Part shown: piece after piece, positions 8,336 through 17,811 of the stretch
How the letters are laid out: the number at the start of each line of letters is the position of its first letter
Position numbering within the stretch: position 1 is the stretch's first letter
Assembly (NCBI GenBank): GCA_024710165.1
Contig: JANJVG010000011.1
Coordinates: forward strand, 1 to 38,555
Reading direction: 5' to 3'
Source: Burkholderiaceae bacterium
GTDB lineage: Bacteria; Pseudomonadota; Gammaproteobacteria; Burkholderiales; Burkholderiaceae_C
DNA length: 38,555 nt
The notes under the pieces: generated by a model
What the model was told of the DNA's origin: nothing
The model's database searches: none
What the model saw: the letters and a program-made list of their open reading frames with translations, nothing else
Translations under genes and position numbers: made by a program

Positions 8336-9900
8336 AGCGCTTTTTCCGTGGCGCCACCATCGTCTGGGTGGTACTGCGCTATGGCCTCGATGAGCTGGTC
8401 CTGACCAGCTTCCAGAAGCCTTGGCTGCGCCTGCTGGCACGCATTGTTTCGGTGGGGCGCGACCTGCGCGCGCCGCGCGGCCAGCGCCTGCGCGAGGCCC
8501 TGGAGCGCCTGGGGCCCATCTTCGTCAAGTTCGGCCAGGTGCTGTCGACCCGGCGCGACCTCATGCCGCCCGACATCGCCGACGAGCTGGCGCTGCTGCA
8601 GGACCGCGTGCCGCCGTTCGATTCTGCAGTCGCCGTGGCCACCATCGAGCGCGCCTTCAAGCGCCCCATTGGCGAAGTGTTTGAGAGCTTCGAGCGGGTG
8701 CCCGTGGCCAGTGCCTCCATTGCGCAGGTGCACTTTGCCACCCTGCTGGACCGCCAGGGGCGGCGCCACGAGGTGGCCGTGAAGGTACTGCGTCCCGGAA
8801 TGCTGCCGGTGATTGAAAAAGACCTGAGTCTCATGCGCATGATGGCGGGCTGGCTGGAAAGCCTCTCGGCTGATGGCAAGCGCCTCAAGCCGCGCGAGGT
8901 GGTCGCCGAGTTCGACAACTACCTGCACGACGAGCTGGACCTGGTGCGCGAGGCCGCCAATGCGGCCCAGCTGCGGCGCAACATGGAGGGGTTGAACCTG
9001 GTCGAGGTGCCGGTGATACACTGGGACTTCTGCCACCCCGAGGTCATGGTGATGGAGCGCATGAACGGCGTGCCCATTAGCCAGGTCGAGCGCCTGCGCG
9101 AGGCGGGAGTCGATATTCCGAAGCTGGCGCGCGACGGCGTCACGATCTTCTTCACCCAGGTGTTTCGCGACGGGTTCTTCCACGCCGACATGCATCCCGG
9201 AAACATCATGGTGAGCCTGGCGCCCGCCACGTTCGGGCGCTATATCTCGCTGGACTTCGGCATCGTCGGCACGCTCACCGAGTCTGACAAGGAGTATCTG
9301 GCGCAGAACTTCGTGGCGTTTTTCCGCCGTGACTACAAGCGCGTGGCCGAGCTGCACATCGAGAGCGGCTGGGTGCCGCCCGAAACCCGAGTGAACGAGC
9401 TGGAGGCCGCGGTGCGAACGGTGTGCGAGCCATATTTTGATCGCCCGCTCAAGGAAATCTCGCTCGGCATGGTGCTCATGCGCCTGTTCCAGACCTCGCG
9501 CCGCTTCAACGTGGAGATCCAGCCCCAGCTGGTGCTGCTGCAAAAAACGCTGCTCAACATCGAGGGCCTGGGCCGCCAGCTCGACCCCGACCTGGATTTG
9601 TGGAGCACTGCCAAGCCTTTCCTTGAAAAGTGGATGCTGGAACAGCTGGGCCCCCAACGGTTCAAGCGCGAGCTGCAGTCCCAGGCGCCGCATTACGCCA
9701 TGATTCTGCCGGCCCTGCCGCGGCTGCTGCACGACTTTTTGCGGCGCCCTCCCGGACGGCAGAACCACAGCGAACTGCTGGAGTTGCTCAGGGAGCAACA
9801 GCGCACCAACCGCCTGCTGCAGGGCTTGCTGTATGCCGGCCTCGGATTCGTGCTGGGTATCATCGTCATGCAGGTGATCGTGCGGGTGCATCTTTTTTAG
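8332..9900 (+). CDS. ubiB: Atypical kinase/ATPase UbiB, ubiquinone biosynthesis
   Basis: UbiB is a membrane-anchored atypical kinase-like ATPase needed for ubiquinone synthesis. The 522-residue product shows the family-defining KxGQ motif (FVKFGQ, 64-69), the alanine-rich loop ASASIAQVH (126-134), the lysine of VAVKVL (151), HADMHPGN and DFG, and two hydrophobic C-terminal segments. ATG 8332 overlaps the ubiJ stop (ATGA), and the protein begins [12 protein letters not shown] as is usual for the family; a GTG at 8308 would add eight residues inside ubiJ. Confidence 0.96.
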   Translation: MKRFFRGATIVWVVLRYGLDELVLTSFQKPWLRLLARIVSVGRDLRAPRGQRLREALERLGPIFVKFGQVLSTRRDLMPPDIADELALLQDRVPPFDSAVAVATIERAFKRPIGEVFESFERVPVASASIAQVHFATLLDRQGRRHEVAVKVLRPGMLPVIEKDLSLMRMMAGWLESLSADGKRLKPREVVAEFDNYLHDELDLVREAANAAQLRRNMEGLNLVEVPVIHWDFCHPEVMVMERMNGVPISQVERLREAGVDIPKLARDGVTIFFTQVFRDGFFHADMHPGNIMVSLAPATFGRYISLDFGIVGTLTESDKEYLAQNFVAFFRRDYKRVAELHIESGWVPPETRVNELEAAVRTVCEPYFDRPLKEISLGMVLMRLFQTSRRFNVEIQPQLVLLQKTLLNIEGLGRQLDPDLDLWSTAKPFLEKWMLEQLGPQRFKRELQSQAPHYAMILPALPRLLHDFLRRPPGRQNHSELLELLREQQRTNRLLQGLLYAGLGFVLGIIVMQVIVRVHLF

Positions 9901-9954
9901 GGACTTTGTGCCCGCGCCGGTACCCTCAGGCGGTGGCCGCTCCCGGCTTGCGCC

Positions 9955-9960
9955 GATAAT
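9955..9960 (+). promoter_or_regulatory. Possible -10 element for the symporter gene
   Basis: GATAAT lies 45 bases before the symporter start in the 104-base gap after ubiB. No good -35 box is visible at the expected distance, so the assignment is weak. Confidence 0.3.
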
Positions 9961-10004
9961 GCGCGTCGTTTTGTCCAACCTTCACCTTCCTTGCGGAGCG
10001 GCGC

Positions 10005-11459
10005 ATGCTGGTCACCTTCATTGTTCTGTATTTGCTGGCCTCGATTGCCATCGGCCTGTATGCCGCCACGCGCGTCCACAACACGGCCGATTACGCTGTT
10101 GCGGGGCGCAGCTTGCCCCTGGCGGTGGTCATCGCCACCACCTTTGCCACCTGGTTCGGATCGGAGACGGTGCTGGGGGTCTCGGCACGCTTTGTCGACG
10201 AGGGGCTGGGCGGTGTGGTGGAGGACCCCTTTGGCGCCTCCATGTGCCTGATCCTGGTAGGCCTTTTTTTTGCCTACCGCCTGTACCAGAAAAACCTGAT
10301 CACGCTGGGTGATTACTACCGTCTTCGCTTTGGCCGAACCATCGAGGTGGTGTGCTCGGCCATCATCATGTTCAGCTATCTGGGCTGGGTGGCTGCCCAG
10401 ATCACGGCGCTGGGCCTGGTGTTCAATCTGCTGACGCAGGGCGCCATTTCTGTCACCGCCGGCATGGTGCTGGGCACGGTCATCGTGCTGGTGTATACGC
10501 TGTACGGCGGCATGTGGTCGGTGGCCATGACCGATTTTGTGCAGATGATCGTGATTGCGCTGGGCTTGCTGGCCATCGCCTGGTTTTCCGCCGACCTGGC
10601 CGGTGGTGCGGGCAAGGTGGTCGATTTTGCTGCGCGCGAAGGCAAGTTCAATTTCTTTCCCCAGGATGGGGGCCTCAAGGAGTGGACGTTTTTCTTTGCT
10701 GCAGCTATCACCATGATGCTGGGCTCGATTCCGCAGCAGGATGTGTTCCAGCGCGTCATGTCGTCCAACAGTGCCCGCACAGCGCGCATCGGTCCGGTCA
10801 TTGGCGGGGTGCTTTACCTGCTGTTTGCTTTCATTCCCATGTTTGTGGTGGCCTCTGCTGTGCTGATCATGCCCGAGACGGCGCAGGCGCTGCTGAAGGA
10901 TGATCCGCAGAAGGTGCTCCCCACGCTGGTGATGGAGCGCATGCCGCTGGTGCTGCAGATCGCCTTCTTTGGGGCACTGCTCTCGGCCATCATGTCCACG
11001 GCTTCGGCCACGCTGCTGGCACCGTCCACCACGTTCGTCGAGAACATTTTGCGCAATCTGCGCCCTGGCATGAGCGATGCGATGACCCTCAAGGCGATGC
11101 GCATCTCGGTGCTGGTGTTTACCGGCTGCGTGCTGACCTACGCCATCACCATGCAGGGCACCTCCATTTACGACATGGTGTCGGGGGCCTACCAGGTACC
11201 ACTGGTGGGCGCGTTTGTACCCCTCGTGTTCGGCCTCTACTGGAAGCGGGCCACCACGCAGGGTGCCTTGCTGGCCGTGGCGATGGGGCTGGGAGTGTGG
11301 CTGCTGTTTGTGGCCAGTGCATCCTTGTCGGAAGCCTTTCCGCAGCAACTGGCGGGCGTGCTGGCAGCGCTGCTGGGCATGGTGGCGGGGTCGCTGGCGC
11401 CCCAGTTCATTCCCGACCACAAGGGCCATGTGCACCACTACGAAGGCAGTGCGGCCTGA
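10005..11459 (+). CDS. Sodium:solute symporter family transporter
   Basis: A 484-residue polytopic inner-membrane protein with about 13 hydrophobic segments, of the SSF type (proline, pantothenate and sugar symporters). Recognisable landmarks are an N-terminal helix followed by the AGRSLP stretch, LYGGMWSVAMTDFVQM (about 165-180, the family hallmark), and SAIMSTASATLLAPST (about 328-343). It probably couples sodium entry to uptake of a small organic solute; the substrate is not readable. A short cytoplasmic His-rich tail (HKGHVHHYEG) closes the protein. The gene is isolated between ubiB and fmdB with no kinase or regulator alongside. Confidence 0.9.
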   Translation: MLVTFIVLYLLASIAIGLYAATRVHNTADYAVAGRSLPLAVVIATTFATWFGSETVLGVSARFVDEGLGGVVEDPFGASMCLILVGLFFAYRLYQKNLITLGDYYRLRFGRTIEVVCSAIIMFSYLGWVAAQITALGLVFNLLTQGAISVTAGMVLGTVIVLVYTLYGGMWSVAMTDFVQMIVIALGLLAIAWFSADLAGGAGKVVDFAAREGKFNFFPQDGGLKEWTFFFAAAITMMLGSIPQQDVFQRVMSSNSARTARIGPVIGGVLYLLFAFIPMFVVASAVLIMPETAQALLKDDPQKVLPTLVMERMPLVLQIAFFGALLSAIMSTASATLLAPSTTFVENILRNLRPGMSDAMTLKAMRISVLVFTGCVLTYAITMQGTSIYDMVSGAYQVPLVGAFVPLVFGLYWKRATTQGALLAVAMGLGVWLLFVASASLSEAFPQQLAGVLAALLGMVAGSLAPQFIPDHKGHVHHYEGSAA

Positions 11460-11503
11460 CGGCGCAGTTTGCGCTGTGTGGGCAGGGCGGCGGGTGCGCC
11501 GCC

Positions 11504-11509
11504 TATAAT
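11504..11509 (+). promoter_or_regulatory. Consensus -10 box (TATAAT) upstream of the FmdB-type gene
   Basis: A perfect TATAAT ends 34 bases before ATG 11544, in the gap after the symporter gene. The -35 region is GC-rich and poor. It probably starts the fmdB / DUF502 / aspS transcript. Confidence 0.45.
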
Positions 11510-11543
11510 CGAGGGTTTTGCACTTTCCTTCAACACTCTCGAC

Positions 11544-11855
11544 ATGCCTATTTACGCCTACAAATGCGGCTCCTGTGGCCATGCCAAGGATGTGCTGCAA
11601 AAAATCTCCGATCCCCTGCTGACGGTGTGCCCGGCCTGTGGCGCAGAGGCTTTTTCCAAGCAGATCACGGCGGCCGGCTTTCAGCTCAAGGGTTCGGGTT
11701 GGTATGCCACTGATTTCCGTGGGGGCGGCAGCGCCGCGACCTCGTCCTCCGGGGCCTCCGGCGAGTCTTCCGAGGCGGCCGGAACGCCTGCTGCCAAAGA
11801 CTCCTGCGCCAGCTGCCCGGCAGCTGCTGCGAGCAGTGCCGCCTCGGCCAGCTAG
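11544..11855 (+). CDS. FmdB-family zinc ribbon protein
   Basis: A 103-residue protein beginning MPIYAYKCGSCGH, the invariant opening of the FmdB/putative regulatory family. Four cysteines (C8, C11, C29, C32) form a CxxC-x17-CxxC zinc ribbon. The middle keeps the conserved SKQITAAGFQLKGSGWYATDF. The last 50 residues are a Ser/Ala/Gly-rich linker with another CASC pair near the end. Function is unproven; the family is often called a transcription regulator by analogy. ATG 11544 is chosen for the conserved N-terminus; a GTG further upstream at 11469 would place the promoter inside the gene. Confidence 0.92.
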   Translation: MPIYAYKCGSCGHAKDVLQKISDPLLTVCPACGAEAFSKQITAAGFQLKGSGWYATDFRGGGSAATSSSGASGESSEAAGTPAAKDSCASCPAAAASSAASAS

Positions 11856-11863
11856 CCCGGCCC

Positions 11864-12478
11864 ATGGCGCCCCTGCGTAAATGGTTGTTCACGGGCTTGC
11901 TGGTGATCGTTCCGGGAGCGATCACCATCGCGGTGCTCAACTGGATCGTCGGTCTGCTCGATCAGACGCTGCTGATCCTGCCGCAGGCGTGGCACCCCGA
12001 CCGGGTGCTGGGATTCCACATCCCGGGGTTTGGCGTTTTGCTCACCCTGGTGATCTTGCTGGTGGTGGGTGCCACGGCCAGCAACTTTGCCGGGCGCAAG
12101 CTGGTGGAGTGGGGCGACCGGCTGGTCAGCCGCATTCCGGTGGTGCGTTCCATCTACTCCAGTGTCAAGCAGGTGTCCGACACCCTGTTCTCCGAAGGGG
12201 GGAATGCCTTTCGCACGGCGGTGCTGTTGCAGTGGCCCCGCGAGGGTGTCTGGACGGTGGCCTTCATCACCGGGACGCCCGGCGGGGAAGTGGCCTCCTA
12301 TCTGCGCGACGAGTTCGTCAGCGTGTATGTTCCTACCACCCCCAATCCGACGGGGGGGTATTTCGTGATGGTGCGCAAAAGCGACTGCGTCGAACTCGAC
12401 ATGAGTGTGGATGCGGCCTTGCGCTATATCGTTTCGATGGGCGTGGTTGCGCCCGCCGATCCCTTGTCTGAAAAATAA
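11864..12478 (+). CDS. DUF502 family membrane protein
   Basis: A 204-residue protein with two hydrophobic segments (about 7-33 and 50-72), then the DUF502 core with SRIPVVRSIYSSVKQVSDTLF, FRTAVLLQWPREGVWTVAFITG and VPTTPNPTGGYFVMV. This is the full family length. The family is widespread in proteobacteria and plants (COV-like), and its molecular function is unknown. It lies eight bases after the FmdB-type gene and 39 before aspS, an arrangement typical of this bacterial group. Confidence 0.92.
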   Translation: MAPLRKWLFTGLLVIVPGAITIAVLNWIVGLLDQTLLILPQAWHPDRVLGFHIPGFGVLLTLVILLVVGATASNFAGRKLVEWGDRLVSRIPVVRSIYSSVKQVSDTLFSEGGNAFRTAVLLQWPREGVWTVAFITGTPGGEVASYLRDEFVSVYVPTTPNPTGGYFVMVRKSDCVELDMSVDAALRYIVSMGVVAPADPLSEK

Positions 12479-12517
12479 ACCTTGATCAATGCGCCCGACG
12501 GCGCCGGAAGTTCTGCC

Positions 12518-14335
12518 ATGGCCATGCGTTCCCACTATTGCGGTCTTGTGACCGAAGCCCTCCTGGGCCAAACCGTCACCCTGTCGGGCTGGGTGAACCG
12601 CCGCCGCGACCATGGCGGCGTGATCTTCATCGACCTGCGCGACCGCGAAGGTTATGTGCAGGTGGTTTGCGACCCCGACCGCGCCGAGATGTTCAAGGTC
12701 GCCGAAGGCGTGCGCAACGAGTTCTGCGTGCAGGTCAAGGGCCTGGTGCGTGCCCGCCCCGCCGGCACCACCAACGACAAGCTCAAGACCGGCCAGATCG
12801 AAGTGCTGTGCCACGAGCTGAACGTGCTCAACCCCTCGGTCACGCCCCCCTTCCAGATCGACGAGGAAAACCTGTCGGAGACGACGCGCCTCACGCACCG
12901 CGTGCTCGACCTGCGCCGCCCCTACATGCAGAACAACCTGATGCTGCGCTACCGCGTGTCCATGGAAGTGCGCAAGTTCCTCGACGCCAACGGCTTCGTC
13001 GACATCGAAACCCCCATGCTCACCAAAAGCACGCCCGAAGGTGCACGCGACTACCTCGTGCCCAGCCGCGTGCACGATGGCCAGTTCTTCGCGCTGCCCC
13101 AGTCGCCCCAGCTGTTCAAGCAGCTGCTGATGGTGGCCGGCTTCGACCGTTACTACCAGATCACCAAGTGCTTCCGTGACGAAGACCTGCGTGCTGATCG
13201 CCAGCCCGAGTTCACCCAGATCGATATTGAAACCTCGTTCATGGAAGAACAGGACATCCGCGACATGTTCCAGGGCATGATCAAGACGGTGTTCCAGAAC
13301 ACGCTGGGCGTGGACCTGGGCGAATTCCCGGTCATGACCTACCAGGACGCGGCCTACCGCTTCGGCTCCGACAAGCCCGACCTGCGCGTCAAGCTCGAAT
13401 TCACAGAGCTCACCGACGTCATGAAGGACGTGGACTTCAAAGTGTTCTCGGGCGCTGCCAACATGAAGGGCGGCCGCGTCGTCGCGCTGCGCGTGCCTGG
13501 TGGCTCGGTGGAAGGCGGCGGCATCAGCCGTGGCGAAATCGACGCCTACACCGAGTTCGTCAAGATCTACGGCGCCAAGGGCCTGGCCTACATCCGCGTC
13601 AACGAGCTGGCCAAGGGCCGCGATGGTCTGCAATCTCCCATCGTGAAAAACATCCACGACGCCGCGCTGGGCGAGGTCCTCAAGCGCACCGGCGCGCAGG
13701 ACGGCGACCTGATTTTCTTTGGCGCCGACAAGGAAAAGATCGTCAACGACGCCATCGGTGCCCTGCGCCTGAAGATCGGCCACAGCGAATTCGGCAAGAG
13801 AAACGGCCTGTTTGAAGACCGCTGGGCGCCGCTGTGGGTGGTGGACTTTCCGATGTTCGAGCACGACGAGGAAAACGATCGCTGGGTCGCCGTGCACCAC
13901 CCCTTCACCGCGCCCAAGGACGGCCACGAGGACTACATGGTCACCGCACCCGAGAAGTGCATCTCCAAGGGCTACGACATGGTCTTGAACGGCTGGGAAA
14001 TGGGCGGCGGCTCGGTGCGTATCCACCGTGCCGACGTGCAGCAAAAAGTGTTCGACGCCCTCAAGATCACGCCCGAGGAAGCGCAGCAGAAGTTCGGCTT
14101 CCTGCTCGACGCTCTGCAGTACGGCGCACCCCCGCACGGTGGCCTGGCCTTTGGCCTGGACCGCATCGTCACGCTGATGACGGGCGCCGAGTCCATCCGC
14201 GACGTCATTGCCTTCCCCAAGACCCAGCGCGCCCAGTGCCTGCTGACCCAGGCACCCAGCCCGGTGGACGAGAAGCAGCTGCGCGAGCTGCACATCCGCC
14301 TGCGCAACCTGGACGCAGGCAAAACCGCCGCCTGA
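12518..14335 (+). CDS. aspS: Aspartate--tRNA ligase
   Basis: AspRS charges tRNA-Asp with aspartate in the cytoplasm. The 605-residue product has the N-terminal OB-fold anticodon domain (about 1-120, with the [22 protein letters not shown] stretch), class II motif 2 ([16 protein letters not shown], about 218-233), a bacterial GAD insertion in the middle, and motif 3 ([15 protein letters not shown]) near 545. I choose ATG 12518 because GGAAG lies six bases upstream; ATG 12524 and TTG 12482 are alternatives. Whether it also charges tRNA-Asn cannot be told from the sequence alone. A strong terminator follows. Confidence 0.97.
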   Translation: MAMRSHYCGLVTEALLGQTVTLSGWVNRRRDHGGVIFIDLRDREGYVQVVCDPDRAEMFKVAEGVRNEFCVQVKGLVRARPAGTTNDKLKTGQIEVLCHELNVLNPSVTPPFQIDEENLSETTRLTHRVLDLRRPYMQNNLMLRYRVSMEVRKFLDANGFVDIETPMLTKSTPEGARDYLVPSRVHDGQFFALPQSPQLFKQLLMVAGFDRYYQITKCFRDEDLRADRQPEFTQIDIETSFMEEQDIRDMFQGMIKTVFQNTLGVDLGEFPVMTYQDAAYRFGSDKPDLRVKLEFTELTDVMKDVDFKVFSGAANMKGGRVVALRVPGGSVEGGGISRGEIDAYTEFVKIYGAKGLAYIRVNELAKGRDGLQSPIVKNIHDAALGEVLKRTGAQDGDLIFFGADKEKIVNDAIGALRLKIGHSEFGKRNGLFEDRWAPLWVVDFPMFEHDEENDRWVAVHHPFTAPKDGHEDYMVTAPEKCISKGYDMVLNGWEMGGGSVRIHRADVQQKVFDALKITPEEAQQKFGFLLDALQYGAPPHGGLAFGLDRIVTLMTGAESIRDVIAFPKTQRAQCLLTQAPSPVDEKQLRELHIRLRNLDAGKTAA

Positions 14336-14356
14336 GACGGGCCTTGAGGCAGAATC

Positions 14357-14384
14357 AAGGGCGCCTCCGGGCGCCCTTTGTTTT
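14357..14384 (+). terminator. Rho-independent terminator after aspS
   Basis: AAGGGCGCC (14357-14365) pairs with GGCGCCCTT (14370-14378) around a four-base loop, followed by TGTTTT. The mrr gene begins 12 bases later. Confidence 0.85.
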
Positions 14385-14395
14385 GGGAGTGATCG

Positions 14396-15310
14396 ATGGC
14401 GGTACCAGATTTTCAGTCGTTGATGATGCCCCTCTTGCGCCTTTCTGGGGACGGAGTGGAGCATGCATTCAAGGATGCGGTGGAGGCCATTGCGGTCGAG
14501 TTCAAACTGACGCCTGAAGAACGCCACGAACTGCTTGCCAGCAGCAGTCGAACGACGCTGTTTTATAACCGGCTCGCGTGGGCCAAGACGCATATGACGA
14601 TGGCGGGGCTATTGCAAGCACCACGCAGGGGTGTCTTTTGTATCACCCAAAGGGGGCGTGAGTTGCTCGTCCGCCAGCTGGCGCGGATTGACCTGAAGAC
14701 TTTGCAGCAGTTCCCGGAGTACGAAAGAGCCCGGCGTGGTGATGTACAGGCTTCTGCAGAGAATGTCGTCCAAGTAGTGACTGCCAGTGAGCTGACGCCT
14801 GAAGAAGCAATAGAGCGCGCACATCTTTCGTTGCGCAATGATCTTTCCCGGGAGTTGCTCGAATTCATCATGCAATGCAGCCCGGCGTTTTTCGAGCTCT
14901 TGATCATCAAGCTGATGATCAAAATGGGCTACGGTGGCAGTCGAGAAGAAGTGGGTAAGGCCGTTGGACGAAGTGGTGACGGCGGTATTGACGGCGTGAT
15001 CAACGAGGATCGCTTGGGGCTGGACGCGATCTACCTGCAAGCCAAACGTTGGAGCAATGTGGTGGGGCGTCCCGAGATTCAGCAGTTCGTCGGCGCCCTT
15101 GCCGGTCAACGGGCGAACAAAGGAGTCTTCATCGCCACGTCCCGTTTCACGCAGGATGCGAAGGACTACGCTGCCAACAGCCAATACAAGGTAGTGCTGA
15201 TCGACGGCGAGCGCTTGGCAGACCTCATGATCGAGCATGACCTCGGCGTGTCGGTGGCGGCCACGTACCAGCTCAAGCGCATCGACTCCGATTTTTTCAG
15301 CGAAGAGTGA
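14396..15310 (+). CDS. mrr: Mrr-type restriction endonuclease
   Basis: A 304-residue Mrr-like protein. An N-terminal winged-helix Mrr_N region (about 8-95) is followed by a linker and a PD-(D/E)xK catalytic domain (about 160-285). The catalytic motifs are GDGGIDG (194-200, with D199) and QAK (Q215-x-K217), and FVGAL and GVFIATS support the fold. Mrr cuts DNA carrying modified bases and is known in E. coli for modification-dependent restriction and for a pressure-induced SOS response. GGAG lies seven bases before ATG 14396. The gene is wedged between the aspS terminator and nudB (three bases gap), with lower GC than both, suggesting later insertion. No methyltransferase is adjacent, as expected for a type IV enzyme. 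Confidence 0.88.
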   Translation: MAVPDFQSLMMPLLRLSGDGVEHAFKDAVEAIAVEFKLTPEERHELLASSSRTTLFYNRLAWAKTHMTMAGLLQAPRRGVFCITQRGRELLVRQLARIDLKTLQQFPEYERARRGDVQASAENVVQVVTASELTPEEAIERAHLSLRNDLSRELLEFIMQCSPAFFELLIIKLMIKMGYGGSREEVGKAVGRSGDGGIDGVINEDRLGLDAIYLQAKRWSNVVGRPEIQQFVGALAGQRANKGVFIATSRFTQDAKDYAANSQYKVVLIDGERLADLMIEHDLGVSVAATYQLKRIDSDFFSEE

Positions 15311-15313
15311 GCC

Positions 15314-15835
15314 ATGGCGCCGGAGCAGGGCGGGGTAGCGCACCGCTCTTTCAAGATTCCCGAATCGGTGCTGGTGGTGATCCACACGCCTGCGCTTGAA
15401 GTGTTGCTGATCCGCCGCACGGTGGATGCACCTGATGGTCATGCGTTCTGGCAGTCCGTCACTGGCAGCAAGGATGCGCCGGAGGAAGATTTCCGGGCCA
15501 CCGCCGTGCGCGAGGTGTGGGAAGAAACCGGCATCGACGCCCAGGCGCCCGGTTGCATCCTGCGCGACTGGCGTCTGGAGAACGTCTACAGCATCTACCC
15601 GCAATGGCTGCACCGCTATGCGCCGGGCGTGCGCGAGAACACCGAGCACCTGTTCAGCCTCGAAGTACCGGCCGGCACGCCTGTGACCCTGCACCCGCGC
15701 GAGCATGTGGCATGGCGCTGGCTGCCGTGGCGGGAGGCTGCCGATGCCTGCTATTCGCCCTCCAACGCCGAAGCCTGTCTGCTGCTGCCCCGGTTTGTTG
15801 CGCCGGTTCAGGAAGCGCCAGGTGCGCGAGAATGA
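15314..15835 (+). CDS. nudB: Dihydroneopterin triphosphate diphosphatase (Nudix)
   Basis: NudB removes pyrophosphate from dihydroneopterin triphosphate, the step after GTP cyclohydrolase I in folate synthesis. The 173-residue product has a Nudix box from G51 to G73 with the REVWEETG core (66-73), one residue longer in the first loop than the textbook pattern. Substrate-family marks such as RRTVDAPDGHAFWQSVTGSKD precede it. The gene starts three bases after mrr and lies five before the EEP gene, so the three read as one unit now; aspS-nudB adjacency is probably ancestral. folE is about 2 kb downstream in the same direction. Confidence 0.88.
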   Translation: MAPEQGGVAHRSFKIPESVLVVIHTPALEVLLIRRTVDAPDGHAFWQSVTGSKDAPEEDFRATAVREVWEETGIDAQAPGCILRDWRLENVYSIYPQWLHRYAPGVRENTEHLFSLEVPAGTPVTLHPREHVAWRWLPWREAADACYSPSNAEACLLLPRFVAPVQEAPGARE

Positions 15836-15839
15836 GCCG

Positions 15840-16577
15840 ATGGACAAAGACAACATTTTGCGTGTGGCCACGTACAACATTCACAAGGGCGTACAGGGCA
15901 TCGGCCCGGTCCGGCGGCTGGAAATCCATAACCTGGGGCTGGCGGTAGAGCAGTTCGATGCCGACATCGTCTGCCTGCAGGAGGTCCGCAAGCTCCATCG
16001 GCGTGAGGCACGGTTCTTCCCGTACTGGCCCGATGTGCCGCAGGCCGATTTTCTGGCCCCGGAGGGCTACGAGGCGGTTTATCGTACCAACGCCGTCACG
16101 CGCCATGGCGAACACGGCAACGCCCTGCTGTCGCGCTGGCCTGTGATAGGACACCGCCACGAGGACATGTCGGACCATCGCTTCGAGCAGCGCGGCCTGT
16201 TGCATGTGGAGGTCAATGTCCATGGTCGCCGCATCCATGCCATCGTGGTCCACCTGGGGCTGATTCCGGGCAGTCGCCTGCGGCAGGTGGGGCAGCTTCA
16301 GCGTTTTATCGATCGCGAGGTGCCTGCTGGCGAGCCACTGGTTGTGGCGGGCGATTTCAACGACTGGGAGCCCCAGTTGCGGCGCACATTGGCCGCCTAC
16401 GGCCTGCACGAATACGAGGAGCCTCGCGCCTTCACCTACCCCGCACGGCTTCCGCTGGCGCAGCTCGATCACATTTATGCGCGCGGCCTGACCCCGCTGG
16501 GGCTGCATGTGCCGCGCGGCCGCGCCTGGTGGCGCATGTCCGACCACCTCCCCCTGATCGCCGAATTCAGACTCTGA
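15840..16577 (+). CDS. Endonuclease/exonuclease/phosphatase family hydrolase
   Basis: A 245-residue metal-dependent hydrolase of the EEP (DNase I/APE-like) fold. Visible active-site elements are TYNIHKG (11-17, Asn), VCLQEV with the metal-binding Glu, HGNALLSR, GDFNDW (Asp/Asn) and SDHLPL near the C-terminus (catalytic Asp/His). Family members cut phosphodiesters in nucleic acids, phospholipids or nucleotides; the substrate is not decidable here. The start is ATG 15840, four bases after the nudB stop. The next gene begins one base after this stop and encodes a cardiolipin synthase, so a lipid link is possible. Confidence 0.88.
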   Translation: MDKDNILRVATYNIHKGVQGIGPVRRLEIHNLGLAVEQFDADIVCLQEVRKLHRREARFFPYWPDVPQADFLAPEGYEAVYRTNAVTRHGEHGNALLSRWPVIGHRHEDMSDHRFEQRGLLHVEVNVHGRRIHAIVVHLGLIPGSRLRQVGQLQRFIDREVPAGEPLVVAGDFNDWEPQLRRTLAAYGLHEYEEPRAFTYPARLPLAQLDHIYARGLTPLGLHVPRGRAWWRMSDHLPLIAEFRL

Positions 16578-16578
16578 A

Positions 16579-17796
16579 ATGGCCCAGGAAATCGACTATG
16601 TCCACGACCACCAGGTGCGCCTGCTGCAGGGCGCACGGGAGCTGTTCCCGGCATTGATTTCCGCCATGGATGCGGCGCTGTCCGACATCCAGTTCGAAAC
16701 CTATATTTTTGATTTCACCGGTGACGGTGCCTGCGTGGCCGAGGCGCTGATCCGCGCAGCGCGGCGCGGCGTGCACACCCATCTGGTGGTCGATGGGGTG
16801 GGTACCGGGCGTGTACCCCAGCACTGGGCTGACCGCATGCGTGCTGCAGGCGTGCTGCTGCGGGTGTATTCGCCACTGGGGCCACTGGGCCTGATGCTGC
16901 CGCACCGCTGGCGGCGGCTGCACCGCAAGCTGTGCGTGATCGATGGGCGCTTGCTGTTCTGTGGAGGCATCAATGTGCTGGACGACTACCACGATCCCAA
17001 CCACGGGGAGCTGACAGCGCCGCGCTTTGATTTTGCCGTGCAGGCCACAGGCAGCCTGGTGGCGGTGGCCAGTGATGCGATGGAGCAGCTGTGGTGGCGC
17101 ATGCAGGCGGTGCGCGATGCGCGCCAGCGCCGCCTGTCCGAGGCCATCCGGGCCCTGCGCGCTGCCAGCGCAGCCCACCCTGCAGGAGTACCGCCCGAGA
17201 GCACCCCCCCCATGCGCGCGGCGCTGTTGTTGCGAGACAACGTGCGCTACCGCAGCCGCATTGAAAAGGCCTACCGCCGCGCCATTGGTGCTGCGCGCGA
17301 GGAGATCGTCATCGCCAACGCCTACTTTCTGCCCGGCGGCAAACTGCGCCGTGCGCTGGTGCTGGCCGCACGCCGGGGCGTGCGCGTGCGTCTGCTGCTA
17401 CAGGGGCGCTACGAGTATTTCATGCAGTACCACGCAGCGCGGCCGGTGTATGGCGCACTGCTGGCGGCCGGGGTCGAAATCCATGAATACGAGCCCAGCT
17501 TTTTGCACGCCAAGGTGGCGGTGATTGACGCGCACGGCGCCCGGCCCTGGGCCACGGTGGGTTCGTCCAACCTCGATCCCCTGAGCATGCTGCTAGCGCG
17601 CGAGGCCAATGTGGTGGTGGAGGACGCAGCTTTCGCCATCGACCTGCGCCAGCGCCTTGAATACGCCATGGAGCACGAGGGCCGGCGCCTGGACCCCGCC
17701 CGCTACGCAGGACGCTCGTGGCGCGAACGGGTGCTGGACCGCGTTGCCTTTGCCCTGATGCGTCTGGCGCTGTGGCTCACGGGCAACCGGTATTGA
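16579..17796 (+). CDS. clsB: Cardiolipin synthase B (phospholipase D family)
   Basis: ClsB makes cardiolipin or related anionic phospholipids at the inner membrane. The 405-residue product has two HKD motifs: H115-R-K117-x4-D122 followed by GG, and HAKVAVID at about 311-318 followed by GSSNLDPLS. There are no strong N-terminal membrane helices, as in ClsB rather than ClsA; a hydrophobic C-terminal segment (FALMRLALWLTG) may associate with the membrane. It begins one base after the EEP hydrolase gene stop. Confidence 0.9.
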   Translation: MAQEIDYVHDHQVRLLQGARELFPALISAMDAALSDIQFETYIFDFTGDGACVAEALIRAARRGVHTHLVVDGVGTGRVPQHWADRMRAAGVLLRVYSPLGPLGLMLPHRWRRLHRKLCVIDGRLLFCGGINVLDDYHDPNHGELTAPRFDFAVQATGSLVAVASDAMEQLWWRMQAVRDARQRRLSEAIRALRAASAAHPAGVPPESTPPMRAALLLRDNVRYRSRIEKAYRRAIGAAREEIVIANAYFLPGGKLRRALVLAARRGVRVRLLLQGRYEYFMQYHAARPVYGALLAAGVEIHEYEPSFLHAKVAVIDAHGARPWATVGSSNLDPLSMLLAREANVVVEDAAFAIDLRQRLEYAMEHEGRRLDPARYAGRSWRERVLDRVAFALMRLALWLTGNRY

Positions 17797-17811
17797 GTTC
17801 GCAGGCCTTGA

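Noticed and set aside
8251-9978. 575-codon open frame opposite ubiB
   Set aside because: Shadow of a confident UbiB gene, with His/Gln/Leu-rich sequence and no motif.
9897-11600. 567-codon open frame opposite the sodium:solute symporter gene
   Set aside because: Shadow frame, rich in His/Gln/Arg, antisense to a clear membrane transporter.
11852-14593. Very long (913-codon) open frame on the minus strand opposite the DUF502 gene and aspS
   Set aside because: It is antisense to two certain genes; its His/Gln/Val-rich composition is what GC-rich codon bias produces in a shadow frame, and no domain is recognisable.
16579-17796. Link between the clsB PLD domains and the PLD-like protein at 3852-4793
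   Set aside because: clsB has two canonical HKD motifs and core composition; the island protein has a different HxR pattern and no sequence likeness beyond a possible shared fold.
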